NCBI GenBank assembly: GCA_947589585.1
Contig: CANQCA010000070.1
Coordinates: 1 to 6,674, forward strand
Length of the DNA: 6,674 nucleotides
Direction: 5' to 3'
Source: an uncultured Clostridia bacterium
GTDB taxonomy: Bacteria > Bacillota > Clostridia > Christensenellales > Borkfalkiaceae
Of the stretch, positions 1-5,290 are shown piece by piece. Made by a program: the position numbers and the translations under genes. The notes under the pieces were generated by a model. The model did not search any database, was not told where the DNA came from, and saw only the letters and a list, made by a program, of their open reading frames with translations. Each line of letters begins with the position of its first letter. Position 1 is the stretch's first letter.

Positions 1-57
1 TTATACCCGAATTATAGCTAAAAATCAACCTATTTTATCAATTATTCGAAACTGGAT

Positions 58-94
58 TACAAAAATCAGTCGGGAGCGTACTCCCGACTGATTT
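58..94 (-). terminator. Rho-independent terminator of the nuclease gene
   Basis: Positions 63-76 and 81-94 are perfect 14-base reverse complements around a CGTA loop. Read on the minus strand, the stem is followed by TTTTTG, the U-tract expected of an intrinsic terminator. It begins 12 bases past the nuclease stop codon, so it most likely ends that transcript. The left side lacks an equally good U-tract for plus-strand termination. Confidence 0.88.
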
Positions 95-106
95 ACTGTT
101 ATTCTG

Positions 107-1510
107 TTATGCGTTATTGCGGTCTGTAGCTTTCAGGAAGAGGTCGGCATACAAATCTTCTCTGCTCTTGTAAGACCAGTTTCTGAAAGCGTTTACGATC
201 TGGCCGAACAGCAAGGAAATTAACTCGTTGAGTTTGAGGAGTTCTTCGTTCTCTTCGAGAAACTCAACAATTTTGCTATACGGAATAAAATGAAAGATGT
301 CTTTTTCAGCCATTGTAAGGTCGTATTCTTTCATTTCTGCTTTTATATAAGCAATTCGAGCATCGGGCGCGGTAATAAAACAAAGAGGGGAGAGGGGCAA
401 TTCTTCCCCGTTCTCATCTTTGCTACCCCAATCGTAATAAGTTGACAACTGACTGATTTTTTTATCTTTCTTTTTCCCGTTTAATCCGCTGAAAATTTTA
501 TTTTCGATAATTACTTTTTGCAATTTACCCTCACCCGAGATATCCATTCTACCGCCTTTGATTTTCTTCTCTCGCTCGATTTTGAAGTCTTCACCATTGG
601 CGAAGTCCGAACCATCCTTTCTGAATGTATTGCAAAACTTCTTGAATATTTCGTTGTCGTTGAGCAAGGCGTGCAGCATATTCGTGAAAGCCTGTTCCTT
701 GTCTGTGGAGCCGATCAGATCCAAAAACGTTTTCTCCACATGATGTTTTCCGATGGTTGCTTCGCCGAGCGTAGTCAATTGGTATTTTTCAAGCTTGCCA
801 TCATTATCTTTCTTGTTCGCTAAGTCTATTTGCTTTTTTATTATATCCGACAATTTTTTATAATCGGCCTCGAGAGTATCTTCATAGATATAGCCTCTGT
901 TTCTTGCAAAATTATATTTTTCCGGCTCGAACAGTAATGTCTCACCTTCTTTTACTTTGTAGACAAAATTCGGATCCGCTTCAAAAGTGAGATAGAGCGA
1001 ATCATCCTCTCCGTAAATTTTATTCAAGAGTTTGCCATTGTAAGCGATTCCATTGTTTTCAATAAGCGTGCCGATTTCTTCTTGTCCCTTTTTTAGTCCC
1101 TTGTCTTCGCCTTTACCTGTATCAAAACGGTGTATCTTTGCCTTCAATTTTATAACATAAAGTATATGGAAAGATTTTGGCTTGCTTTTCTTGTTTGTTG
1201 AGGCAACTTCATCATTCGTTTTGTCGTCTAATGCATGAGCATCGCTTGCCAATACCATATATTTAGCGATATATTTTTCACCTTCCGTTTTTTTCAAGCC
1301 GTAATCATTAACTTTTTCGCTGTCACCCACCCAAATATCATCGGGACACAGTCCCCAAGGGTTGTTGTAGACATAATATTTTTTCTCGCCCTTCTTGTTT
1401 TCGTCCGCCAGGAAGAAGTCGATGATCTCGTGCCCGATCCTGCCTTCTTCGTTGAGCCAGCCGCCCAAAAACGGCTTGTTCAGAATGATGACTTCCTTTT
1501 CGTTTGCCAT
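107..1510 (-). CDS. PD-(D/E)XK nuclease-family protein (PDDEXK_4-like)
   Basis: Predicted 467-aa cytoplasmic protein with no signal peptide or membrane segment. The C-terminal part carries a restriction-endonuclease-fold signature: an acidic helix (E312/E314), D323 in GGRMDIS, then E336-N-K338 in VIIENKI, followed by Q354-L355 and a hydrophobic strand ending FITAP. This is the D-x(n)-ExK metal-binding arrangement, closest by eye to the PDDEXK_4 group. Residues 1 to about 230 form a separate lysine- and acid-rich region of unknown role (motifs GHEIIDFFLAD and YVYNNPWG), possibly a sensor or partner-binding domain. The start was set at the ATG of MANEKE because GGAGG lies 8 bases upstream; an in-frame ATG 11 codons earlier lacks such a site. 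The gene is visibly more AT-rich than its neighbours, suggesting transfer. Substrate (DNA or RNA) cannot be read from sequence. A defence role is inference. Confidence 0.82.
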   Translation of the reverse strand: MANEKEVIILNKPFLGGWLNEEGRIGHEIIDFFLADENKKGEKKYYVYNNPWGLCPDDIWVGDSEKVNDYGLKKTEGEKYIAKYMVLASDAHALDDKTNDEVASTNKKSKPKSFHILYVIKLKAKIHRFDTGKGEDKGLKKGQEEIGTLIENNGIAYNGKLLNKIYGEDDSLYLTFEADPNFVYKVKEGETLLFEPEKYNFARNRGYIYEDTLEADYKKLSDIIKKQIDLANKKDNDGKLEKYQLTTLGEATIGKHHVEKTFLDLIGSTDKEQAFTNMLHALLNDNEIFKKFCNTFRKDGSDFANGEDFKIEREKKIKGGRMDISGEGKLQKVIIENKIFSGLNGKKKDKKISQLSTYYDWGSKDENGEELPLSPLCFITAPDARIAYIKAEMKEYDLTMAEKDIFHFIPYSKIVEFLEENEELLKLNELISLLFGQIVNAFRNWSYKSREDLYADLFLKATDRNNA

Positions 1511-1541
1511 AGTATTTCCTCCGTATTTATGAAGTACCTGC

Positions 1542-1571
1542 ATTATAACACAGCGGAGAAGTGAAAATCAA
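1542..1571 (-). promoter_or_regulatory. Promoter of the nuclease gene
   Basis: On the minus strand TTGATT (1571-1566) and TATAAT (1547-1542) are separated by 18 bases. The bases just before the -10 are TGTGT, an extended -10 of the Gram-positive TRTGn type. Transcription would begin near 1535, giving a leader of about 25 bases that contains the GGAGG ribosome site. Confidence 0.75.
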
Positions 1572-1582
1572 CTATATAAATA

Positions 1583-1613
1583 CCGAAGCGGGATATTTCT
1601 TAAAACGCTTCGG
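1583..1613. repeat. Inverted repeat upstream of the nuclease promoter
   Basis: CCGAAGCG (1583-1590) and CGCTTCGG (1606-1613) are perfect complements separated by 15 bases. It lies just upstream of the nuclease -35 box. It could bind a regulator or fold as a hairpin. No U-tract follows, so it does not look like a terminator. Confidence 0.55.
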
Positions 1614-1685
1614 CGGGAAAAAACACGTCCGTTCCGTTTGACAAAATGGGGGCGAAAAGCGAAAATTCCAAAAAAATTTTTTCAG

Positions 1686-1709
1686 AAAAATGCCTCATGA
1701 GACATTTTT
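1686..1709. promoter_or_regulatory. 24-bp near-perfect palindrome, candidate operator
   Basis: AAAAATG (1686-1692) mirrors CATTTTT (1703-1709) around a CTCATGAG core (1694-1701). Only the 1693/1702 pair fails to match. With essentially no loop, the symmetry suits a dimeric DNA-binding protein better than an RNA terminator. It sits about 40 bases upstream of the protease -10. The binding protein is unknown. Confidence 0.5.
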
Positions 1710-1744
1710 GGGACGTATTTTAGTCGGGTTTGGGTGTGCCGATG

Positions 1745-1753
1745 TGCTATAAT
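1745..1753 (+). promoter_or_regulatory. Extended -10 promoter of the protease gene
   Basis: TATAAT at 1748-1753 is preceded by TGTGC, an extended -10. No good -35 is visible at 16-18 bases, which is tolerated by extended -10 promoters. Transcription would start near 1760, leaving a leader of about 90 bases. CGCAAAA (1764-1770) and TTTTGCG (1803-1809) in that leader could pair. Confidence 0.6.
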
Positions 1754-1849
1754 GCTCCCACAACGCAAAAGCGCGGCCCGCCTTCCCGCCATCATCCGCC
1801 CATTTTGCGCGTTATATTTCTCTTCGTAAAAAATATTGAGGTGATATAC

Positions 1850-3118
1850 ATGAAAGAATTTGACAAAGTGATCGGATATGAAAGTGTGAAGAGAGAATTG
1901 GAGCAGCTCTCAGACGTTCTCAAAAACAATGAGAAGTATGCGCGTCTCGGTGTGGAGATGCCGCACGGGCTCATGCTGCACGGCGAACCGGGGCTCGGCA
2001 AGACGACGATGGCAAATTGTTTCATCGAGGCGCTCGGGTGGAACACCTTCCTCTGCCGCAAGTCGAAGGCGGACGGGGATTTCGTCAAAGAGATCGAAAG
2101 GACGTTTGAAAGAGCCAGTCGGCAGGCGCCCGCCGTCGTCTTTTTGGACGATCTCGATAAGTTCGCCAACGACGACGAGTGCCATACCGACAGCGAGGAA
2201 TATGTCGCCGTGCAATCCTGCATCGACGGCGTACGGGGGGACCATGTCTTTGTTCTCGCCACCGCAAATTCCATTCGCAAGTTCCCGAAGTCGCTGCTCC
2301 GTTCGGGCAGATTCGATAAACTCATCCAAATCGATGCGCCCCGCGGCAAGGACGCCGAGGATATCATCGGCTACTATCTTTCGAGGAAGAAATTCGTCTC
2401 CGATATCGATACGCACGCCGTCGCAAGGATTTTGGAAGGGAAGTCGTGCGCCGACCTCGAGGCGGTCGTCAATGAGGCGGGCATTGCCGCAGGGTTTGCG
2501 GGAAAGACTTCCATCGGCATGGAAGAGATCGTAAAGGCCTGTCTGCGCGTGATCTTCAACGCACCCGAAGGGGAGAACGGCTATTCGCCCGAGGCCGCGA
2601 TGCGCATCGCCTACCATGAGGCGGGGCATGCCGTCGTTGCCGAAGTGCTCGAAGAGGGGAGCGTCAATCTCCTCACCGTCTGCATGCACGACAGCAGGAC
2701 GGGTGGGATCGCCTCCGTTTCGCAGTCGCCCGACTACTTCACTTCCATAAATTATATGGAAAGCCGCATCCTCTCTCTTCTCGGCGGAAAGGCGGCGACA
2801 GAGCTCGTATTCGGCGAGGTCGATACGGGCGCGACGAGCGATCTCGGCCGTGCGCATGAAATTGCGACGAGGCTTGTGGGCGGTTATGCGAGCAGGGGAT
2901 TTTCAAACCTTGTATCGGACGAGAGCTGGCATCACGCCGAGGATCTGAGAGACGCCGCAGTTGCCGTGGAGATGGAGCGCTACTATCTTCACGCAAAGAA
3001 AATTCTCACCGAGAACAGGGCGTTCCTCGATGCCCTGGCCAAAAAACTCTTTGAGAAAAAAGCACTCCTCGGGAGTGAGGTCCGTAAAATAAAAGCCGCC
3101 TCGCAAGAGGCGGCATAA
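1850..3118 (+). CDS. Soluble FtsH-like AAA+ ATPase / M41 zinc metalloprotease
   Basis: 422-aa protein joining an AAA+ ATPase (about residues 1-235) to an M41 peptidase domain (about 245-415). Visible motifs are Walker A GEPGLGKT (45-52), Walker B VVFLDD (96-101), sensor-1 N140, two putative arginine fingers R151 and R154 in LLRSGRFD, zinc site H256-E257-AG-H260, and D331 in GATSD as likely third zinc ligand. The role expected from the family is ATP-driven unfolding and degradation of proteins. Unlike typical FtsH (over 600 aa, membrane-anchored), it has no N-terminal transmembrane segments and should be cytoplasmic. The FVG pore-loop motif is not found, and the second Walker B acid is Asp (D101), not Glu. 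The start at 1850 has GAGGTG 8 bases upstream. The 3' end converges on the xre gene with a 6-base gap. Substrate is unknown. Confidence 0.9.
   Translation: MKEFDKVIGYESVKRELEQLSDVLKNNEKYARLGVEMPHGLMLHGEPGLGKTTMANCFIEALGWNTFLCRKSKADGDFVKEIERTFERASRQAPAVVFLDDLDKFANDDECHTDSEEYVAVQSCIDGVRGDHVFVLATANSIRKFPKSLLRSGRFDKLIQIDAPRGKDAEDIIGYYLSRKKFVSDIDTHAVARILEGKSCADLEAVVNEAGIAAGFAGKTSIGMEEIVKACLRVIFNAPEGENGYSPEAAMRIAYHEAGHAVVAEVLEEGSVNLLTVCMHDSRTGGIASVSQSPDYFTSINYMESRILSLLGGKAATELVFGEVDTGATSDLGRAHEIATRLVGGYASRGFSNLVSDESWHHAEDLRDAAVAVEMERYYLHAKKILTENRAFLDALAKKLFEKKALLGSEVRKIKAASQEAA
3085..3114 (-). terminator. Terminator of the xre gene, inside the protease 3' end
   Basis: GCCGCCTC (3095-3102) and GAGGCGGC (3107-3114) form an 8-bp GC-rich stem with a GCAA loop (plus-strand sequence). 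On the minus strand the stem is followed by TTTTATTTTA, a good U-tract. It lies 10 bases past the xre stop and encodes the last residues of the protease (KAASQEAA). In the plus direction the following bases (ATAAGAAAG) are not U-rich, so it works poorly for the protease transcript. Confidence 0.8.
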
Positions 3119-3124
3119 GAAAGC

Positions 3125-3334
3125 TCATTCCCGGAATTTCGGGTCGTCGGTGCGCTCCAAAAGGTAATCGACGGACACGTGAAAATAGTCGGCGAGAGCG
3201 ACGAGCGTTGTATAGTCCGCTTCCCGCTCTCCCGTCTCATAGCGTGAAATGCTGTTTTGGTTGAGGGAGAGATCCATCGCCAGCCGAAGCTGCGAAATGC
3301 CTTTCTGTTCCCTCAATTCCCGAAGCCTTTTCAT
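3125..3334 (-). CDS. Xre-family (Cro/C1-type HTH) transcriptional regulator
   Basis: 69-aa protein made almost wholly of one Cro/C1-type helix-turn-helix domain (residues 3-60). The typical motifs are present: KGISQLRLAMDLSLNQNSISRYETGER for helices 2-3 (read as two adjacent pieces, about residues 12-38), then TLVALADYFHVSVDYLLERTD. There is no sensor or oligomerisation domain, so it is probably a simple dimeric repressor. It is transcribed away from the 65-aa gene, and the 17-bp palindrome between them is the obvious candidate operator; self-repression plus repression of the neighbour is inferred. Its -10 (TATAAT, 3355-3350) implies a leader of only about 9 bases, with AAGGG as a modest ribosome site 4 bases before the ATG. 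Helix 2 lacks the usual SQ-E-LA pattern, having SQLRLA. Confidence 0.9.
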   Translation of the reverse strand: MKRLRELREQKGISQLRLAMDLSLNQNSISRYETGEREADYTTLVALADYFHVSVDYLLERTDDPKFRE

Positions 3335-3341
3335 AAAACCC

Positions 3342-3370
3342 TTGACACAATTATACCGTAGTGGTATACT
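3342..3370 (+). promoter_or_regulatory. Consensus promoter for the 65-aa/242-aa operon
   Basis: A perfect TTGACA (3342-3347) and TATACT (3365-3370) lie 17 bases apart, with TG one base before the -10 (TGG). Transcription should start near 3377, with a leader of about 64 bases. The strength and the overlap with a palindrome suggest a promoter that is strong when unrepressed. Confidence 0.85.
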
Positions 3371-3378
3371 CTTAATAT
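3350..3378 (-). promoter_or_regulatory. Divergent promoter of the xre gene
   Basis: On the minus strand TATAAT (3355-3350) is a perfect -10. The -35 at 17-base spacing (ATATTA, 3378-3373) is poor. It shares DNA with the plus-strand promoter, so the two polymerases should exclude each other. Confidence 0.6.
3352..3368. promoter_or_regulatory. Palindromic operator, likely Xre binding site
   Basis: TATACC (3352-3357), GTAGT spacer, GGTATA (3363-3368) is a perfect 6-5-6 inverted repeat centred on 3360. The left arm overlaps the xre -10 (3350-3355), and the right arm overlaps the operon -10 (3365-3370). A dimer bound here would block both promoters. That Xre is the ligand is inferred from position. 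Confidence 0.7.
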
Positions 3379-3394
3379 CCCATTTCGGGATATT
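3374..3394 (+). repeat. Inverted repeat at the operon transcription start
   Basis: AATATCCC (3374-3381) and GGGATATT (3387-3394) are perfect complements around ATTTC. With transcription starting near 3377, this would be a hairpin at the 5' end of the operon mRNA, or a second protein-binding site beside the 17-bp palindrome. It is not followed by a U-tract. Confidence 0.55.
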
Positions 3395-3440
3395 TCATGC
3401 AGAAATTCGCTCCATGAGGGCAAGAAAGGAGAAATATAAG

Positions 3441-3638
3441 ATGGAAAAACAGACGATCAAAGACTTCAGCGGCAAGATCATCGGCACGATCGAGACGGAT
3501 GCCGCCGGCAACAAGACGGTGAAGGCGTTCAGCGGTAAGATCCTCGGATACTACAAAAAGAGTATCGACGCCACCACAAATTTCACCGGACGGATCATCG
3601 CGCGCGGCGACGCCACGGGTATGCTCTTCAATATGTAA
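3441..3638 (+). CDS. 65-aa protein with three FSGKI-type repeats
   Basis: The function is not recognised. The protein consists of three short units with cores DFSGKIIG (8-15), AFSGKILG (29-36) and NFTGRIIA (47-54), separated by turn-rich acidic or polar linkers (ETDAAGNKT, KKSIDATT) and ending RGDATGMLFNM. Each core reads as a beta strand after an aromatic and Gly-Lys turn, so a small beta-rich fold is likely. I have the impression that similar DFYGRILG-repeat small proteins occur in gut Clostridia, but I cannot verify this here. No signal peptide or membrane segment. The ATG at 3441 follows AGGAGA by 8 bases. It is first in the operon from the strong repressible promoter, 13 bases ahead of the 242-aa gene. 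Upstream in-frame codons are excluded because they precede the promoter. Confidence 0.85.
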   Translation: MEKQTIKDFSGKIIGTIETDAAGNKTVKAFSGKILGYYKKSIDATTNFTGRIIARGDATGMLFNM

Positions 3639-3651
3639 GGGGGTGCTCAAA

Positions 3652-4380
3652 ATGGGACTGTTCGATATCATCAAAGCTATTTTTCCCAAGAAGCAGGATA
3701 AAGGGCAGATATACGAAAAAATGTACGAGCAGAAGTCGCTCAAAGAGCTTCTCGACGAACTGAACAATGCCGATCTGAAAACTTATGAAGCAAAACAAAT
3801 AAGTGCTCTCAGGCTTACATATCTGAAAAAACTTTTCGGCGATCCCGTCGAAGAGGGCGGCTTCGGTCTGAAGGACTATCCCGGCTATATGCAGGCGGTG
3901 TATGCGGCGGGAGCAGCGTCCGATTCTGCTCCGTACAAATTCGGAATGGGGAAGAATGAAAGGATCCAGAATTATGAGATCGAGTTTCTGAAAAACTGCG
4001 TGAAGCGGGGCGGCAATGCGAGCAGTATGACCTATTTCGAAGCGTTGCGGTGCATCTTCCCTCTCGACAAAGATTGGATGTTCACGAAGGCGGAACTCAA
4101 AGACGAGAATTTCCCGCTCTATCATCCGTGGGTCCTTATGGGCGAAAATGAACGTCTGTCGCCGTCGGACGAATTTCTTCATAGGAAACTTTTTACGGTC
4201 CGTATCATCACCGACGAAGAGCAGCTCGAAGCATACGGTCTTTTCAAGCAAGTGGAGGGTGAGCCGACCGACGAATACGTCACGATCGAAGATTTTCTTG
4301 AGGCCAAGAATAATACACAGCTCAAGCGTCTTCTGGATACCTTCCAGACAAGGGACGGCGAAGGGGACGAACTCGACTGA
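3652..4380 (+). CDS. Hypothetical 242-aa protein, partner of the 65-aa protein
   Basis: The function is not recognised. The N-terminus (MGLFDIIKAIFPKK) is amphipathic and could pack on a partner or membrane surface, but there is no true transmembrane helix or signal peptide. Residues 18-65 are highly charged and helical. The middle holds aromatic motifs (KDYPGYMQAVYAAG 74-87, SSMTYFEALRCIFPLDKDW 124-142, FPLYHPWVLMG 154-164), and the C-terminus is acidic (GEGDELD). The ATG at 3652 is preferred over the GTG at 3643, since AAGGGGG lies 8 bases before it. That ribosome site overlaps the stop codon of the 65-aa gene, so translation of the two is probably coupled. No convincing terminator follows; the region to 4420 is AT-rich with a 14-bp palindrome at 4378-4391 lacking GC. 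Confidence 0.85.
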   Translation: MGLFDIIKAIFPKKQDKGQIYEKMYEQKSLKELLDELNNADLKTYEAKQISALRLTYLKKLFGDPVEEGGFGLKDYPGYMQAVYAAGAASDSAPYKFGMGKNERIQNYEIEFLKNCVKRGGNASSMTYFEALRCIFPLDKDWMFTKAELKDENFPLYHPWVLMGENERLSPSDEFLHRKLFTVRIITDEEQLEAYGLFKQVEGEPTDEYVTIEDFLEAKNNTQLKRLLDTFQTRDGEGDELD

Positions 4381-4419
4381 AAAAATTTTCAAGAGAACTC
4401 CTTTTCGGGTGTTTTATAG

Positions 4420-4449
4420 TTGATTTTTGCAAGCGGAGTGTGCTATACT
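4420..4449 (+). promoter_or_regulatory. Promoter of the first LRR gene
   Basis: TTGATT (4420-4425) and TATACT (4444-4449) are spaced 18 bases apart, with TGTGC directly before the -10. The layout is the same as the nuclease promoter (same TTGATT, same 18-base spacing, same extended -10). The leader would be about 25 bases. Confidence 0.78.
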
Positions 4450-4481
4450 CCGTCCATAAAAAATCATGATGAGGTGAATGT

Positions 4482-5219
4482 ATGAAGATTGAAAACCGTG
4501 TGATCGTAGAACTTGACAGAGAAGATGAAAAGCACCTCTTTATCCCCAAAGAAGCAGAAGGCTTCAATGTCGAAGGCTACGTCGGCTTTTTCGGCGAACT
4601 CGAATCCATCGAAGTCGAAGAGGGGAACAACGTATTCTATGTGAAAGATGGCTGTCTCATCAGCAATAAGAAGGGCACCCTTCTTGTTGCCGCAAAGGGC
4701 GCAAAGATCCCATCCGACGGTTCCGTAAAGCGCATTTTCAATTTTGCATTCAATATGCTTGAAAGCGTGAAGGGCGAAGTCCGCATTCCCGAAGGCGTAG
4801 AAGAGATCGGTGTCCGCGCATTCGGCGGAACGGATATCGAAAAGCTCTATATTCCCGCTTCCGTAAAGACGATCTACGAAGGCTTCTTTCTTCAAAAACT
4901 CGATACCCATCCCGAGATCATCGTCGATGAAAACGATCCCTGTTACTATGCCGAAGGCGGCTGCCTCATCGAGCGCGAAACCATGTCCGTCGTCGCCGTT
5001 TTCGGGGATGAAATCGTCATTCCCGAAGGCGTCAAAAGGCTCGGCGCGGGTACGGTCTGCTTCTATGGCTTCAAAAAGATCGTCTTCCCCGCATCCCTCG
5101 AAGAGATCGACAAAGCGAATTTCGCCATGATCGGCTCGCCCGAATTTCTCGTCCCCGGCAACTCCTACGCCGAAAAGTATCTCAGAGATCAAAAACTCCC
5201 TTACACCCATACGAAGTAA
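4482..5219 (+). CDS. BspA-type leucine-rich-repeat protein 1
   Basis: 245-aa protein with LRR_5/BspA-like repeats. The repeat cores are IPEGVEEIGVRAF (102-114), IPASVKTIYEGFF (124-136), IPEGVKRLG (180-188) and FPASLEEID (202-210). Two inter-repeat units also recur: NNVFYVKDGCLIS (49-61) and NDPCYYAEGGCLIE (151-164). The end, VPGNSYAEKYLRDQKLPY, is the usual terminal motif of this class. Most BspA proteins are secreted or surface-anchored, but no signal peptide, LPxTG or membrane segment is visible, so this one should be cytoplasmic. It probably acts as a binding scaffold; the ligand is unknown. The start has GAGG 7 bases upstream and a good promoter. Codons favour C-ending forms (GGC, ATC, TTC), consistent with good expression. 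It is paralogous to the next gene. Confidence 0.88.
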   Translation: MKIENRVIVELDREDEKHLFIPKEAEGFNVEGYVGFFGELESIEVEEGNNVFYVKDGCLISNKKGTLLVAAKGAKIPSDGSVKRIFNFAFNMLESVKGEVRIPEGVEEIGVRAFGGTDIEKLYIPASVKTIYEGFFLQKLDTHPEIIVDENDPCYYAEGGCLIERETMSVVAVFGDEIVIPEGVKRLGAGTVCFYGFKKIVFPASLEEIDKANFAMIGSPEFLVPGNSYAEKYLRDQKLPYTHTK

Positions 5220-5232
5220 ACAAAACGCAGCC

Positions 5233-5265
5233 AAAGAGCGGGCGGCGGTTTGCCGCCCGCTCTTT
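5233..5265 (+). terminator. Stem-loop between the two LRR genes
   Basis: AAAGAGCGGGCGGC (5233-5246) pairs perfectly with 5252-5265 around a GGTTT loop, a 14-bp GC-rich stem starting 13 bases after the stop. The U residues are within the 3' arm (TCTTT) and are followed by CCAACC, so termination may be incomplete. No convincing promoter lies between it and the next gene, which suggests partial readthrough. Confidence 0.75.
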
Positions 5266-5290
5266 CCAACCTCATTTGTGGAGAAACGAT

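Larger units (their letters stand above)
1511..1849. other. Divergent gene-free regulatory region
   Basis: These 339 bases separate the divergent nuclease and protease starts, and I see no convincing gene. It holds the nuclease promoter (1542-1571), an 8-bp inverted repeat (1583-1590/1606-1613), a possible weak plus-strand promoter (TTGACA 1638-1643 with GAAAAT 1661-1666, 17-base spacing), an A7T6 tract (1670-1682), a 24-bp palindrome (1686-1709) and the protease promoter and leader. An in-frame extension of the protease back to a TTG at 1730 is rejected, since the ATG at 1850 has a far better ribosome site. Confidence 0.75.

Noticed and set aside
518..823. 101-aa plus-strand open frame inside the nuclease gene
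   Set aside because: It overlaps the catalytic region of the nuclease on the opposite strand, with no start signals or motif.
1730..1849. 40-residue N-terminal extension of the protease from a TTG
   Set aside because: It would start upstream of the extended -10 at 1748-1753, has no ribosome site, and the encoded stretch is unlike any FtsH N-terminus. The ATG at 1850 has GAGGTG.
1910..2857. 315-aa open frame on the minus strand inside the protease gene
   Set aside because: It is antisense to a gene with intact AAA+ and M41 motifs, is rich in Arg/Ala/Gly as expected for a shadow frame, shows no domain, and has no ribosome site of note.
3352..3394. Two inverted repeats considered as a start of a CRISPR or attachment site
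   Set aside because: They differ in sequence, are not repeated in tandem with spacers, and sit exactly on promoters. Regulation explains them better.
4378..4391. TGAAAA-AA-TTTTCA palindrome as a terminator for the 242-aa gene
   Set aside because: The stem has almost no GC and no loop, so it would not form a stable hairpin.
3628..4392. 254-aa open frame on the minus strand opposite the 242-aa gene
   Set aside because: The plus-strand frame has a strong promoter, ribosome site and coupling to the gene before it. The antisense product is Phe/Ile/Leu-rich with no motif, the usual mirror of GAA/AAG-rich coding.
4464..5234. 256-aa open frame on the minus strand opposite LRR-1
   Set aside because: It mirrors the C-ending codons of a clear LRR protein. 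Its repetitive Phe/Asp composition is an antisense artefact.
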